Positions 35,504 through 44,215 are shown, numbered from the stretch's first letter. The stretch: DNA of 49,396 bases from Colwellia sp. 39_35_sub15_T18 (GCA_002162675.1 MAAE01000002.1:1-49396), one strand, 5' to 3'. Numbers and translations: made by a program. The notes: a model not told the origin generated them from the letters alone.

Positions 35504-35938
35504 TCAAAGCCGTAGTGGCTGATCCGACATAAAGGCATTGGGGTTTTTCTCCCACTTATAAGATGCACAGTCTGTTGTTAGTTCGATTAGATACCCGTCC
35601 ACATCATGAGTATAAAATGAGTGAGATATATTGTGATCAACACCTGTGCTAACAGGATACCCTGCATCTATTAACTCCTGATACATCATTTTAAGAGCAT
35701 GAGTACCTTCAATATTAAATGCAAAGTGGGCTAGCCCGCTTTGTTGAACGTCCGCTAACGTGAGACCAGGGTCTTCAACTAAGGCTAGTTCATGATTATA
35801 GAGGCCGCTACTATAGAAATTTATGCCACGGCGATGTCCCACACGTTTCAAACCTAATATGCCAGAATAAAATTTTTCGGCTCGTTGAAGATTTTGAACG
35901 CGTAGGGTAATGTGGTTAATACCTCCTTTAACAGTCAT
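35504..35938 (-). CDS. VOC-family dioxygenase/glyoxalase-like protein (CatE-type)
   Basis: Two vicinal-oxygen-chelate beta-alpha-beta units. Metal ligands are expected at His in GGINHITLRV, His in GLAHFAFN, and Glu in DGYLIELTTD, with HSFYTHDVDG close by. The pattern resembles extradiol catechol-2,3-dioxygenase or glyoxalase relatives. Third gene of a leftward operon, 10 bp after the glutathionyl-hydroquinone reductase gene and downstream of doxX, which suggests a role in quinone/catechol detoxification. Confidence 0.85.
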   Translation of the reverse strand: MTVKGGINHITLRVQNLQRAEKFYSGILGLKRVGHRRGINFYSSGLYNHELALVEDPGLTLADVQQSGLAHFAFNIEGTHALKMMYQELIDAGYPVSTGVDHNISHSFYTHDVDGYLIELTTDCASYKWEKNPNAFMSDQPLRL

Positions 35939-35948
35939 TCTAAGCCCC

Positions 35949-36905
35949 TCACAATTTTAAATAAGACAAATCAGGTCCTTTTGGTACGATACCTTGCGGG
36001 TTTAAGGCTTTCATCGAATAGTAGCCTTGCTTAATATGGTCAAAATTTACTGTATCAGAAATTTCCAAATAATTATAAATTCTCTTCATATATGCCAACA
36101 CTCTTGTAAAATCCTGTACCTGTGCAAGGTTCGTTTTAAATAAACCATAGTAAGCAACATCAAAACGAATCAAGGTTACAAAAGCTCTAATATCGGCCTC
36201 TGTTATTTGCTCTCCTACTAAATACATCCGGTTTTTCATATGTTGCTCTAAATATTCAATACTTTCAAAGACTTTATCAACAGCCTCTTCATACGCTGAT
36301 TGATTAGTAGCAAAACCTGCTTGATAAACACCATTGTTAAAGCGTTCGTATAAATAATCATTGATACGATCGATTTCTACTTGCAAAGATTCTGGGTACA
36401 AGTCAATGGTATTATCAGCTAAATCTCCAAATCCATTATTAAGCATTCGGATAATATCAGCGGATTCATTGTTCACGATGGTTTGCTGCTTTTTGTCCCA
36501 AAGAACGGGGACAGTCACTTGCCCTGTATAGTCTGAGTCAGCATGAGAATATAGTTCATGAACATAACGATAGCCGTAAAACGGTTCATGGTCAGCTGCT
36601 AGATAGTCACCAAAAGCCCAGCTTTGTGGTCCTAAAAACGGCTCAACTACGCTAACTGAAATAATACCTTCGAGTTTCTTAAGTTTACGAGCCATTAAAG
36701 TACGACATGCCCAGGGGCAAATTAAGGCGATATATAAATGATAGCGATCTGGTTCAGCGGCAAATCCTGCTTTACCTGTTGGACCGGCTGTCCCGTCAAG
36801 GGTAATCCAATTTCTATACTGCGATGAATAGCGTAGAAAACGACCTTCCTTATCACTTGCTTGAACAGGGTGAAAATCTTTACTCCACTTGCCATTGATT
36901 AACAT
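35949..36905 (-). CDS. yqjG: Glutathionyl-hydroquinone reductase (YqjG/ECM4-like)
   Basis: Xi-class glutathione transferase that reduces glutathionyl-(hydro)quinones. The catalytic Cys lies in ICPWACRTLMARKLKKLEG. The family substrate region GPTGKAGFAAEPDRYHLYIA, the VPVLWDKKQQTIVNNESADIIRMLN thioredoxin-fold end and the C-terminal helical domain with EADIRAFVTLIRFDVAYYGLFKTN are all present. Start at 36905 because AGGAG is 8 nt upstream; an in-frame ATG at 36944 lacks this. Middle gene of the doxX-yqjG-VOC operon. E. coli has yqjF (DoxX), yqjG and yhaJ (LysR) in one neighbourhood, so the context supports the call. Confidence 0.92.
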   Translation of the reverse strand: MLINGKWSKDFHPVQASDKEGRFLRYSSQYRNWITLDGTAGPTGKAGFAAEPDRYHLYIALICPWACRTLMARKLKKLEGIISVSVVEPFLGPQSWAFGDYLAADHEPFYGYRYVHELYSHADSDYTGQVTVPVLWDKKQQTIVNNESADIIRMLNNGFGDLADNTIDLYPESLQVEIDRINDYLYERFNNGVYQAGFATNQSAYEEAVDKVFESIEYLEQHMKNRMYLVGEQITEADIRAFVTLIRFDVAYYGLFKTNLAQVQDFTRVLAYMKRIYNYLEISDTVNFDHIKQGYYSMKALNPQGIVPKGPDLSYLKL

Positions 36906-36970
36906 TAAATATTCTCCTAAATTCTGAAATTGAGCCTGATACACACGGGCTCGATTTCAGGTGATGATTG

Positions 36971-37381
36971 TTAGTGGGATTTGTTGATGATAGACTTTAG
37001 GGTTATAGCTCCGTTGCCCAGCAAACTTTGTGCAATCAATGCCGCAATCAAAAACAGAGGGTACTCCCAACCACCGCCTTCATTTGTGAATAACCAGCCT
37101 TTAGCACCATGTACCAATACCATAGCGCCGACGAGAACAGGAATGAGTGCTAAGGAAACTGGCCTTGTTTTAATACCGAGTATCAGCATGGCACCACCAA
37201 TAAGTTCTATTGCCATTGTCGGATAAGCGAACCAGCCCGGCACTCCGAGGGAGGCAAAATAACCAACGGTTCCTTCAGGCGTAAACACTAATATTTTTAG
37301 TAAAGCGTGTGCAATAAACATAGTGCCAAGAGCAATACGTAAAATAAGTACTGCATAGGGTGCTGTTGCTTGAGTAGTCAT
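36971..37381 (-). CDS. DoxX-family membrane protein (YqjF-like)
   Basis: Four-helix inner-membrane protein of the DoxX family. The N-terminal LILRIALGTMFIAHALLKILVF and the second repeat AYPTMAIELIGGAMLILG are characteristic. E. coli YqjF, in the same gene neighbourhood with yqjG and the LysR gene yhaJ, is induced by dinitrotoluene breakdown products and quinone-like compounds. First gene of its operon; a GGAGATATATC ribosome binding site precedes it. Divergent from the LysR gene, with 164 bp between the starts. Confidence 0.9.
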   Translation of the reverse strand: MTTQATAPYAVLILRIALGTMFIAHALLKILVFTPEGTVGYFASLGVPGWFAYPTMAIELIGGAMLILGIKTRPVSLALIPVLVGAMVLVHGAKGWLFTNEGGGWEYPLFLIAALIAQSLLGNGAITLKSIINKSH

Positions 37382-37545
37382 GATATATCTCCTAAAAAAT
37401 GGGTTTTGTAAAATTATAAGATTGATTGTTTCGTCTCATCTCATGCTTCTGACATGGATATATTATTGGTGTATACATAAATAAATACAATATAGGTAAA
37501 TGTTGATACACTGTCTTCATATTGAGGACTGTTAAAGGTGAGAAA
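37382..37545. promoter_or_regulatory. doxX/lysR divergent promoter region
   Basis: The expected location of LysR boxes (T-N11-A type) and two divergent promoters. The region is duplicated, with divergence, at 44715-44870, which allows conserved bases to be read off. The stretch ACTGTCTTCA...TTGAGGACTGTTAAAG next to the lysR start is nearly unchanged in both copies and is the best candidate for regulatory importance. Confidence 0.55.
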
Positions 37546-38448
37546 GTGGACAAACTAGCTTGTATGAGGGCATTTACCGCGGTAGCGAATGCAGGAGGCT
37601 TCTCTAGGGCAGCACGAAAGTCAAATCTAACAAAAGCCTTATTAAGTAAATATGTGGCACAGTTGGAGGAATCACTTAATATTCGTTTATTTAACCGTAC
37701 CACTCGTCAAGTTTCTTTAACTGAGGTAGGTCGAGCATATTATACACGCTGCATTCCTTTGCTTGAGGAATTAGATGAACTAGAAGCAGTGGTTCAAGAT
37801 ATCCATACGACTCCCAGTGGTGAATTAAATATCAGTGCGCCCACCTCATTCTCAGAACTCCATCTAATGCAGGTAATATCAAGTTTTACTAGTAAGTATC
37901 CTGATATTCGTATCAATATGGTATTAACAGATAGAGTTATTGATATTGTCGAGGAAGGCTTTGATCTGGCATTACGTATTGGTATTCTCCCTGATTCAAG
38001 TTTAATTGCATGCAAGCTTTCCACTATTCGCACTGTTGCTTGTGCATCACCAGAATATTTACAACAATATGGGGAGCCTGATTGTCCAAAAGATTTGTTG
38101 CGCCATTCATGCATCATTGACACTAATTATAAGAGCGAAATAGCATGGTCTTTTGAGCGAGATGGAGATGTACAAAGTGTCAATATTGAAGGGCGACATT
38201 ATATAAACAGTGCTGTAGCGGTAAGAAAATTAGCACTTGCTCATAATGGAATAGCACTATGTCCTACTTTTGTTTTGGGGGAGGCCGTAAAAGCTAGAAA
38301 ACTCAAAATAGTTTTGTCCAAATATAAAATTGAAGAATTTGGCTTATATGCCGTATATTCACACCGTCGGCATTTATCTACAAAAGTGCAATTATTTATG
38401 GCATTACTCAAAGAGTACTTTTCAGAACATCCTGCATGGGAGGAATAA
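37546..38448 (+). CDS. LysR-family regulator (YhaJ-like)
   Basis: The N-terminal winged helix-turn-helix (MDKLACMRAFTAVANAGGFS..., residues 1-60) is followed by a co-inducer domain with PDIRINMVLTDRVIDIVEEGFDLALRIG, the DhcR-like subgroup pattern shared with YhaJ. GTG 37546 is the likely start: GGTGA lies 6 nt upstream and gives the conserved MDKLACMRAF; an in-frame TTG at 37522 is less likely. It probably senses an aromatic or quinone compound and activates the divergent doxX-yqjG-VOC operon. It is followed by a short GC-rich hairpin and non-coding sequence. Confidence 0.9.
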   Translation: MDKLACMRAFTAVANAGGFSRAARKSNLTKALLSKYVAQLEESLNIRLFNRTTRQVSLTEVGRAYYTRCIPLLEELDELEAVVQDIHTTPSGELNISAPTSFSELHLMQVISSFTSKYPDIRINMVLTDRVIDIVEEGFDLALRIGILPDSSLIACKLSTIRTVACASPEYLQQYGEPDCPKDLLRHSCIIDTNYKSEIAWSFERDGDVQSVNIEGRHYINSAVAVRKLALAHNGIALCPTFVLGEAVKARKLKIVLSKYKIEEFGLYAVYSHRRHLSTKVQLFMALLKEYFSEHPAWEE

Positions 38449-38865
38449 AGACAAACAACTAGCTGAAGTAGGGGCTTTTTGACCCCGACGTAGAGCGATG
38501 CCATAACGCAATTTATAATCCTCATTTTGGGTTACTCCTCATCCTATGAATGGTTAATTAGAGTAATACCTAACTATCCGTTTACGTACAGTTTATGATA
38601 GGGCTTTAACTTGATGGTTTTTTCATCTTCAAGTTTGGCGTATTGCGACGCCGATACTAGAAGGCATCCACCCTATTAAACCTTGAATTACGAACTGTCA
38701 TGTTTTGGCATATTGCGCAGTAAAGGCAAGCGACTCCTCCATGCTATGCGGATCGGGATCCAGTTATGGCAAGAAATTGACTTTTTGGAATGACGTCTCC
38801 TTTAGCAATACTTCTATACCCGTGGTCAATGAAGGTGCTTGATTTATACAATAATGAGGATCATG
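38449..38865. other. Non-coding region after lysR
   Basis: Contains a GGGG-CTTTTT-GACCCC-like hairpin near 38470-38488 that may end lysR transcription. A minus-strand frame of about 45 residues (38698-38836) reads EVLLKETSFQKVNFLP, one stop, then LDPDPHSMEESLAFTAQYAKT; it looks coding-like but unrecognised and is interrupted. No complete gene. Confidence 0.4.
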
Positions 38866-39897
38866 ATACCCCTCATGAAAAATATCAAACTGACCACCGA
38901 GCAAAAAGTAGATCTTGAAGCCCTTCACGATGCTAGTCGTGATGGCCGTGTTCGAGATCGAATTAAAGCGGTTTTACTTCGCTCAGAAGGTTGGTCAACG
39001 TCGATGATTGCTCAAGCATTACGACTTCATGAAACGAGTATTGTCAGGCATATTGATGATTATGTAAGTAAAAATAAGTTAACCCCAGAAAATGGTGGCT
39101 CACAACCTTATTTGAGTAAAACACAAACAGATGAAGTTGTTGCTCACCTCATGCTGAAAACTTATCGTTGCTCTTATGAAATAATTTAATATATTTGGAA
39201 AACCAATGAAATTCGCTTTTCTATTTCAGGTTTAAATAAATGGCTTCATCAGCATAGTTTTAGTTATAAATATCCTAAAGGTGTACCTTATAAGTTTGAT
39301 GAAGAAAACAAGCAGATTTCATTAAGAAATATACCGAAATTAAATTTCAAGCAATTGATTAACCTATGTTTTTATGAATACCATGCATCCAACCCAAGCA
39401 ACAAAAGTAAGTTGTGGCTGGATAAAAAGGGGGCATGATAAAGCGATAGAAACCACCGGTAGCAGAGCACGGTTAAACCTTGTTGGTGCTATTGATTTGA
39501 GTAATTTAGCCGGTGCTCAAGTCAAGCGTTATGAGAAAGTGAATAGCGAAACAATTCAAGCGTTCTTTGCCGAACTACGCACCGAAAATGGTAGCAATAA
39601 ACGTATTCACTTAATTTTAGATGGTGCAGGTTACCATTGAGCAAAAGTTGTAAAAAACAAAGCTGATGAGCTTAATATTGAACTCCATTTTCTTCCACCG
39701 TACAGTCCCAATTTAAATCCAATAGAGCGGCTATGGAAAGTAATGAATGAACATGTCAGAAATAATAAATATTTTCCACAGCAAAAGAACTTAGAAACAA
39801 AATTGATGAGTTTTTTAGTCAAACACTTCCTAAGATAGGTAATATCTTGGCGAGCAGAATTAATGATAATTTTCAGGTGTTAAATTCTGCATCTTGA
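38866..39897 (+). pseudogene. IS630-family transposase, disrupted
   Basis: A full-length but decayed transposase. The N-terminal helix-turn-helix part (KLTTEQKVDLEALHDASRD, RVRDRIKAVLLRSEGWS) is intact to a stop at 39187. Further stops occur near 39360 and at 39638, and frameshifts near 39312, 39372 and 39790-39815. Family motifs are still readable in pieces: NEIRFSISGLNKWLHQHSF, HPTQATKVSCGWIKRG, IHLILDGAGYH (catalytic Asp) and LHFLPPYSPNLNPIERLWK (catalytic Glu). The final part ends LASRINDNFQVLNSAS. Inactive. Confidence 0.92.
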
Positions 39898-39944
39898 AGT
39901 TTGATGGGTATAAAAGGCTTTTGCTGTTTCTTCATGCCCCTTTT

Positions 39945-40360
39945 GGGTTTTGTTAAAGCGAGAATTACAGATGTTGGAGGCGAAAATGGCAAGCCAAGAT
40001 GTGCGCTGAGCCTTATCGCTACAATCTCAGCCGCAAAGACATTGGAGGTTTTATTGGCTGAACGAGGTATTGTCGACAGTCATGAGTTGATTCGTTTGTG
40101 GTGCAATATATTTTGGCGAAATGTGCCAAACGATCAAAGCGTAAGTATCAGGGAGAACAAAGGATGATCGTAACAGACAAGTTGAGGAAAGACGAGGTGC
40201 TGGTAGCGAAAGCTTGTCCCGGATTTAAGTCCCAATATGAAATAGTTTCACACCAACCAACGAGAGTGCGATAGCTGGGCATACGCCGCTTCAACTCAAT
40301 GAGGGGTACTAGGCGTTTTCGTCATAAACGGACTAAAACTGCTAGATTCTATGTCCTCAG
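39945..40360 (+). pseudogene. IS6-family transposase remnant
   Basis: Fragments in shifting frames match the IS6 DDE transposase: YRYNLSRKDIGG, then LLAERGIVDSHELIRLWCN, then IVTDKLR (which carries the second catalytic Asp), then SHQPTRVR, a stop, and IRRFNSMRGTRRF. The stretch GGGTTTTGTTAAAGCGAG at about 39944 resembles an IS6-type terminal repeat (GGCTTTGTTG...), placing the left end there. There are several frameshifts and internal deletions; no functional product. Confidence 0.8.
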
Positions 40361-40459
40361 TGTCCTCCTAGAGGGTATTACTTTTTCTGAACTGGCAAAT
40401 AACGCTATATTGATCGAACCAGCTTCTCCAGGATCAGGGATTTTTCACTTAACTCGAAG
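40361..40459. other. Unassigned decayed sequence
   Basis: A short stretch between the IS6 and Tn3 remnants. No frame in it could be matched with confidence. A plus-strand short frame exists but is typical of random opening. Confidence 0.3.
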
Positions 40460-40655
40460 TTATGTGCCTTTCAGCTTGATGTTGTACTAGGCAACCGGTG
40501 AGAGTTGCCTAATGATTCGGTGCCTGTCCTCATCTTCCAGATACTCAAACTGGCAAGCAATTGACTGAGAACGGTTGAACTGAAATAGATAATGGCGTTG
40601 GTGACCAAGCGTGCATATTCACTCCATAGCTGACTCCTTGTTGAAGTTGCTGGTT
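40460..40655 (-). pseudogene. Tn3-family transposase C-terminal remnant
   Basis: On the minus strand one frame reads RSQLWSEYARLVTNAIIYF and on to SSTVLSQLLA. After a frameshift a second frame reads EYLEDEDRHRIIRQLSPVA, a stop, then YNIKLKGT. Together they match the C-terminal end of Tn3-family TnpA (the NxIIYYN motif and the SPVAWxHINxxGxYxF tail). Nothing else of a Tn3 element is visible nearby. Confidence 0.78.
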
Positions 40656-40778
40656 ACACGTAGTCGTTGAGGTAGCCTCGCCTCGGTTTAATGCCAGTTG
40701 AACATAGATGTGTAAGCTCAAATTACTATAATTCTAGACCTTTACAGTGCTTGCAAATTAAATGTAACATTAAAAATA
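40656..40778. other. Non-coding spacer before ubiA
   Basis: No coding signal was seen. The sequence turns strongly A/T-rich near the ubiA stop codon. Confidence 0.3.
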
Positions 40779-41645
40779 TTAATTTAATAAAAAGTGTAAA
40801 TAAATTCCTACAAATATAGCAGCACCAACCCATTGGTTATTGATAAATGCTTTAAAGCAACGCTCTCGATCATTATTTCTGATCAAGCGTTGTTGATATA
40901 TAAACAGGCCTGTGGCGATGGCAACTCCACCGTAATAGTAGTAACCCAAATGAAATTGATTTCCGCTTATTAAGAGTATAAAAATCACTAAGCCTTGGAG
41001 TAACCCAGTAATACGTTTGTCATTGATACCAAATAGAATGGCAGTCGATTTTATTCCTATTTTTATATCATCATCACGGTCAACCATGGCGTAAAAGGTA
41101 TCGAAAACGACAGTCCATAATACAGTGGCTAAATATAGTGGCCATACCTGTAAAGGTAGCTCGCCTGTTTGCGCGGAAAATGCCATGAGAGTACCGCAGG
41201 CAAATGCAGCTCCCAATACGACTTGTGGGAAATATGTATGCCGTTTCATAAAGGGATAACATGCAGCTAATGCCATGGCTACAAAAGAAAGCATAATCGT
41301 TGTTGCATTGGTAAGGAGTACTAACAAAAAAGATAATAGGCAAAGCGCAGCACACAGCATTAGGGCTTCTTTCGCGCTAACTTGTCCGGTCACTAAGGGC
41401 CTATCATTTGTTCGTTCTACACTGCCATCAATATTTCTATCCGCATAGTCATTGAGTACGCAACCTGCTGACCTCATAAAAAAGGTGCCTAAGGTAAATA
41501 TAATCAAAAGTTTTGTATCGGGTAGGCCTTCAGCTGAAAGCCATAGAGCCCATAAAGTTGGCCATAAAATTAGGAATGTGCCAACTGGACGGTCAAAGCG
41601 AATAATTGTTAGGTAGTTGTGTGCTTGTTCTCGTAAATTTATCAT
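40779..41645 (-). CDS. ubiA: 4-hydroxybenzoate octaprenyltransferase
   Basis: Nine-helix membrane prenyltransferase attaching the isoprenoid tail to 4-hydroxybenzoate in ubiquinone biosynthesis. Both Asp-rich sites are present: NDYADRNIDGSVERTNDRPL (about residue 72) and DTFYAMVDRDDDIKIGIKSTA (about residue 190). ATG 41645 gives the family start MINLREQAHNYLTIIRFDRPVGTFLILWP and 288 residues; the longer open frame to 41699 is not needed. No ubiC neighbour, and mobile-element debris lies on one side. It may be the only copy or a second one, which cannot be told from this window. Confidence 0.93.
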   Translation of the reverse strand: MINLREQAHNYLTIIRFDRPVGTFLILWPTLWALWLSAEGLPDTKLLIIFTLGTFFMRSAGCVLNDYADRNIDGSVERTNDRPLVTGQVSAKEALMLCAALCLLSFLLVLLTNATTIMLSFVAMALAACYPFMKRHTYFPQVVLGAAFACGTLMAFSAQTGELPLQVWPLYLATVLWTVVFDTFYAMVDRDDDIKIGIKSTAILFGINDKRITGLLQGLVIFILLISGNQFHLGYYYYGGVAIATGLFIYQQRLIRNNDRERCFKAFINNQWVGAAIFVGIYLHFLLN

Positions 41646-41966
41646 GGACAGTAGTATCGTTGTTGTGTTTTCAGGAAAATCATAACCGTTAGGCCCCATG
41701 AAAGTAAGGAAATATCAATGCCGTTTTTGTTTTCAACAGCGTGTTTTCGTATCATCGTAATTTTTAATATCTCGAGTTATTGGAGGGGATATCTCCGAGA
41801 CAGCAGCTACAGGCAGCTTATTCCTCTACTTAAAAATGCGATATAAATGGGAAAATTACTCATGCCTTCTGAAAGCGTAAATCTTATAAGCGGTCAAAAA
41901 AGCGCAGCCTTTGAAGGTTCCGCCAGGTTGCGGGCGATGGTTGATGTGCTTGTATGATATCGATAC
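41646..41966. other. ubiA upstream region without a gene
   Basis: No supported CDS. An imperfect palindrome GGAGGGGATATCTCC lies around 41790-41804. A minus-strand frame at 41894-42091 is the shadow of the DoxX-like gene. Confidence 0.35.
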
Positions 41967-42380
41967 TTAGCTATCAACATTTCTATTGAACCATGAAGAA
42001 TGGTTCGGCAAAATAAAACATAATAAGCCAATAAAAATATAGCTAAGCATCTGATTAACAGAAGACCATTCTTGCAAAATGTAATGGCCAAACACTAGGC
42101 TTAACATAAAAACAAACCAGCCATAAACGGCGTAGATTTTGTATTTATTACTAAATAGCGCCAAACCAAGGAATATCTCAATAAAGGGGGTTACCTTAAG
42201 ATGAAAGGCTACCAGCAGCACCGGCAAATTTATTCTTAGATCGCCTTGAAATAACTGATAGTAATACTCAAAGAAGCCACCTTGACTAAATAATTTACTC
42301 GTCCCAGCAGTCAAAAGAATCAAGATCATAGTAACTCGAACGATGCGCTCTGCATCTTTTAACTTCAGTTCAGAAATCAT
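41967..42380 (-). CDS. DoxX-like/MauE-like small membrane protein
   Basis: Four hydrophobic segments in 137 residues, with the DoxX-type pattern LILLTAGTSKLFSQGGFFEYY near the start and TPFIEIFLGLALFSNKYKIYA in the middle. It differs clearly from the DoxX protein encoded at 36971. A good ribosome binding site (AGGAAGA) precedes the ATG. No enzymatic motif; the role in membrane redox processes suggested for DoxX relatives is only by analogy. Neighbours are an unassigned ORF and an exported HAD hydrolase on the same strand. Confidence 0.7.
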   Translation of the reverse strand: MISELKLKDAERIVRVTMILILLTAGTSKLFSQGGFFEYYYQLFQGDLRINLPVLLVAFHLKVTPFIEIFLGLALFSNKYKIYAVYGWFVFMLSLVFGHYILQEWSSVNQMLSYIFIGLLCFILPNHSSWFNRNVDS

Positions 42381-42437
42381 TTTTTATATCTTCCTATTGT
42401 GATTATCCGGCTGAAACTTTTGTTAACAGCCCGATGT

Positions 42438-42611
42438 TTAATGAATGTACTTTTCTCTTGGAGAGCCCAAAACTACTGTTTTGATTAATAGAATATTTGC
42501 ATTTACGCGATTACAGTGTGTATCAAACTCGGCTACCGCTACATACTGCATAGAAACGGGGAGGTCCTCATCGAATATAACCACAATTAGTTTATCAAAG
42601 CCTTTCATGCT
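42438..42611 (-). CDS. Questionable small ORF
   Basis: Frame starting MKGFDKLIVVIFDEDLPVS (ATG 42611; the open frame extends to 42665), 57 residues. It is not recognised, and AGG 6 nt upstream gives weak support for translation. It may equally be a remnant, since it sits between a DoxX-like gene and the exported HAD gene and shares its region with an equally long plus-strand frame. Confidence 0.3.
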   Translation of the reverse strand, partial: SMKGFDKLIVVIFDEDLPVSMQYVAVAEFDTHCNRVNANILLIKTVVLGSPREKYIH

Positions 42612-42705
42612 GCCTGCTGTTAACCATTGAGTGTAATTCCTTAGAGGGTTGTTCTGTACAGCCACGCCACATCAGAGATGTCGATTACATAGAATATGCA
42701 TTAAA

Positions 42706-43476
42706 CTACTTGCCCTGATTGTTTTTTAAAACGAACTCTATTAGGCCTGATAAATCTCTACTTGAACCATTAGGAATTTCCCCAAGTTCTTCTAGTGGTG
42801 CACCAAGCCTATTTACCCAGAATGTGGGATAGCCATACCACTTTGCACCAGCGACATCCCAGCCTGCAAATGCCACAAAGAGTATTTCCTCTTTTTTTAG
42901 TGATAGTTTCTCTACTGCTAAGTTATATGCTTCTGGATCAGGCTTATACGAATCGATAGAATCTGTACTAATAATAAGCGTAAAAAATTTATCAAGACGT
43001 TCCTTTTTCAGGCCATTACTTAGCATTTCTTCTGTCATGTTTGATAGAAAAACTAGCTCAAGCCCCATACCCTTTAATACCTTGACTGATGTTCGAGCAT
43101 CAGGCCACGCATTTAAGTTCATAAACTCTGACAACAACTTATTTTTCTTTTCAAGCGTAAGTTCCAAACTCATCTTTCTAGCGGAAAATACTAGGCCACT
43201 TTCGGCTGCCCGCATAAAATTCTCATACCTCCCTCCCAACCCTCTTAACCATTGATATTCGAATATCCTTGAGCGCCATTCAATCATCAACTTTTCCCCT
43301 TGACCAGGAAAAGCTTCCTCTGCCGCCTTTGCTATTGGTCTAGGATCAAATATAGGAAAAGCATCAAAAGCTATAGCCTTTATTTTAGGAGTTATTAATT
43401 TCTCTGAGTGAACATTTCCGGTAAAAAAAAGAGATAGAAATATTGCCATTAATATTTTTTTATTTATTTTGTACAT
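42706..43476 (-). CDS. Exported haloacid dehalogenase-like hydrolase (type II HAD)
   Basis: HAD hydrolase of the L-2-haloacid dehalogenase type with an N-terminal signal peptide (KKILMAIFLSLFFTGNVHS-EK). Motif I is AIAFDAFPIFDPRPI, so the nucleophilic Asp is kept but the usual YGTLFD is changed to FPIFD. Motif II Ser is in FLSNMTEEM, motif III Lys in DSYKPDPEAYN, motif IV Asp in AGWDVAGAKWYGYPTFWVNR. Start at ATG 43476; an upstream in-frame ATG at 43554 would add a non-signal lead. It lies 61 bp after the PfpI-like gene in the same direction, probably one operon. Substrate unknown. Confidence 0.85.
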   Translation of the reverse strand: MYKINKKILMAIFLSLFFTGNVHSEKLITPKIKAIAFDAFPIFDPRPIAKAAEEAFPGQGEKLMIEWRSRIFEYQWLRGLGGRYENFMRAAESGLVFSARKMSLELTLEKKNKLLSEFMNLNAWPDARTSVKVLKGMGLELVFLSNMTEEMLSNGLKKERLDKFFTLIISTDSIDSYKPDPEAYNLAVEKLSLKKEEILFVAFAGWDVAGAKWYGYPTFWVNRLGAPLEELGEIPNGSSRDLSGLIEFVLKNNQGK

Positions 43477-43537
43477 TAATAATCTTCTTTTATAGGCCCT
43501 ATATCTATAGACAAAAGTTATCCAGTTAACGTGCTCG

Positions 43538-44215
43538 TTACGGGCGGAATGCACGGCCTAGCCTGTTAAATTGAATTGATTCCGATATTTCCTTAGAAAA
43601 TTTCTCTGAACTAAGTTTTGTAAGTAATTCAAATGCGGCCTGATAACTAACAGGACCGCCATTCGATGTAATAACCTTATCCCCAATTACTACATTTTGG
43701 TCATATTGCACATTTATCTTGGGATATGACTTTGCAAGCCCTTTTTCACCGCCAGCCCATGTTGTTGCCTTTTTACCATCAAGGATGCCAGCCTCACCTA
43801 AAAGAAAAGCACCTGAGCAGTTGCTTGCCATCCATGAAGCTGTAGCTCCCTGCGCCCTAATAAAAGTTATCAAGTTTTTATCGCCTATAAAATCGTCCAT
43901 ATCGTATGCGCTAGGTACAAGGAGAACATCAAGTTCTAAATCATCATAGATCGTTTGATCAGCAATCACCTTTAAACCTTCTTCAGATACGACCGATTTA
44001 TTTTTTGTTGCAGATATAACTACAACCTCGTAAGACGAAAACCATTGTTTTTTTGTTGCTGCACCAAATACTTCTATTGGTGCAGTTACATCACTAGTCA
44101 AAAAACCATCAAAAACTAAAATTCCAATTTTTGATGAGTTTGCACTAGAAAAACTAGGGAAACTGGCTGATATTAAAAGAACAATTAAACATACTAACTT
44201 TGTAACATTTTTCAT
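43538..44215 (-). CDS. Exported DJ-1/PfpI-family protein
   Basis: Class I glutamine-amidotransferase-like protein with a Sec signal peptide (residues about 1-25, ending FSSA-NS). The nucleophile elbow is ASWMASNCSGAFLLGEAGILDG with Cys about 133; KIGILVFDGFLTSDVTAPIEVFGAA and TTWAGGEKGLAKSYP are family-typical and resemble the N-terminal domain of GlxA-like regulators or isonitrile hydratase, but no HTH follows. GGAG lies 8 nt before the ATG. Cotranscribed with the exported HAD hydrolase, which suggests a shared periplasmic substrate. Confidence 0.85.
   Translation of the reverse strand: MKNVTKLVCLIVLLISASFPSFSSANSSKIGILVFDGFLTSDVTAPIEVFGAATKKQWFSSYEVVVISATKNKSVVSEEGLKVIADQTIYDDLELDVLLVPSAYDMDDFIGDKNLITFIRAQGATASWMASNCSGAFLLGEAGILDGKKATTWAGGEKGLAKSYPKINVQYDQNVVIGDKVITSNGGPVSYQAAFELLTKLSSEKFSKEISESIQFNRLGRAFRP

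Noticed and set aside
34254..38448. Integron cassette array
   Set aside because: No attC-like sites between the genes. The operon spacing and divergent LysR regulator argue for an ordinary operon.
40299..40490. 63-aa plus-strand ORF
   Set aside because: It starts inside the IS6 remnant (IRRFNSMRGTRRF region) and runs antisense to the Tn3 tail, so it is a product of decay.
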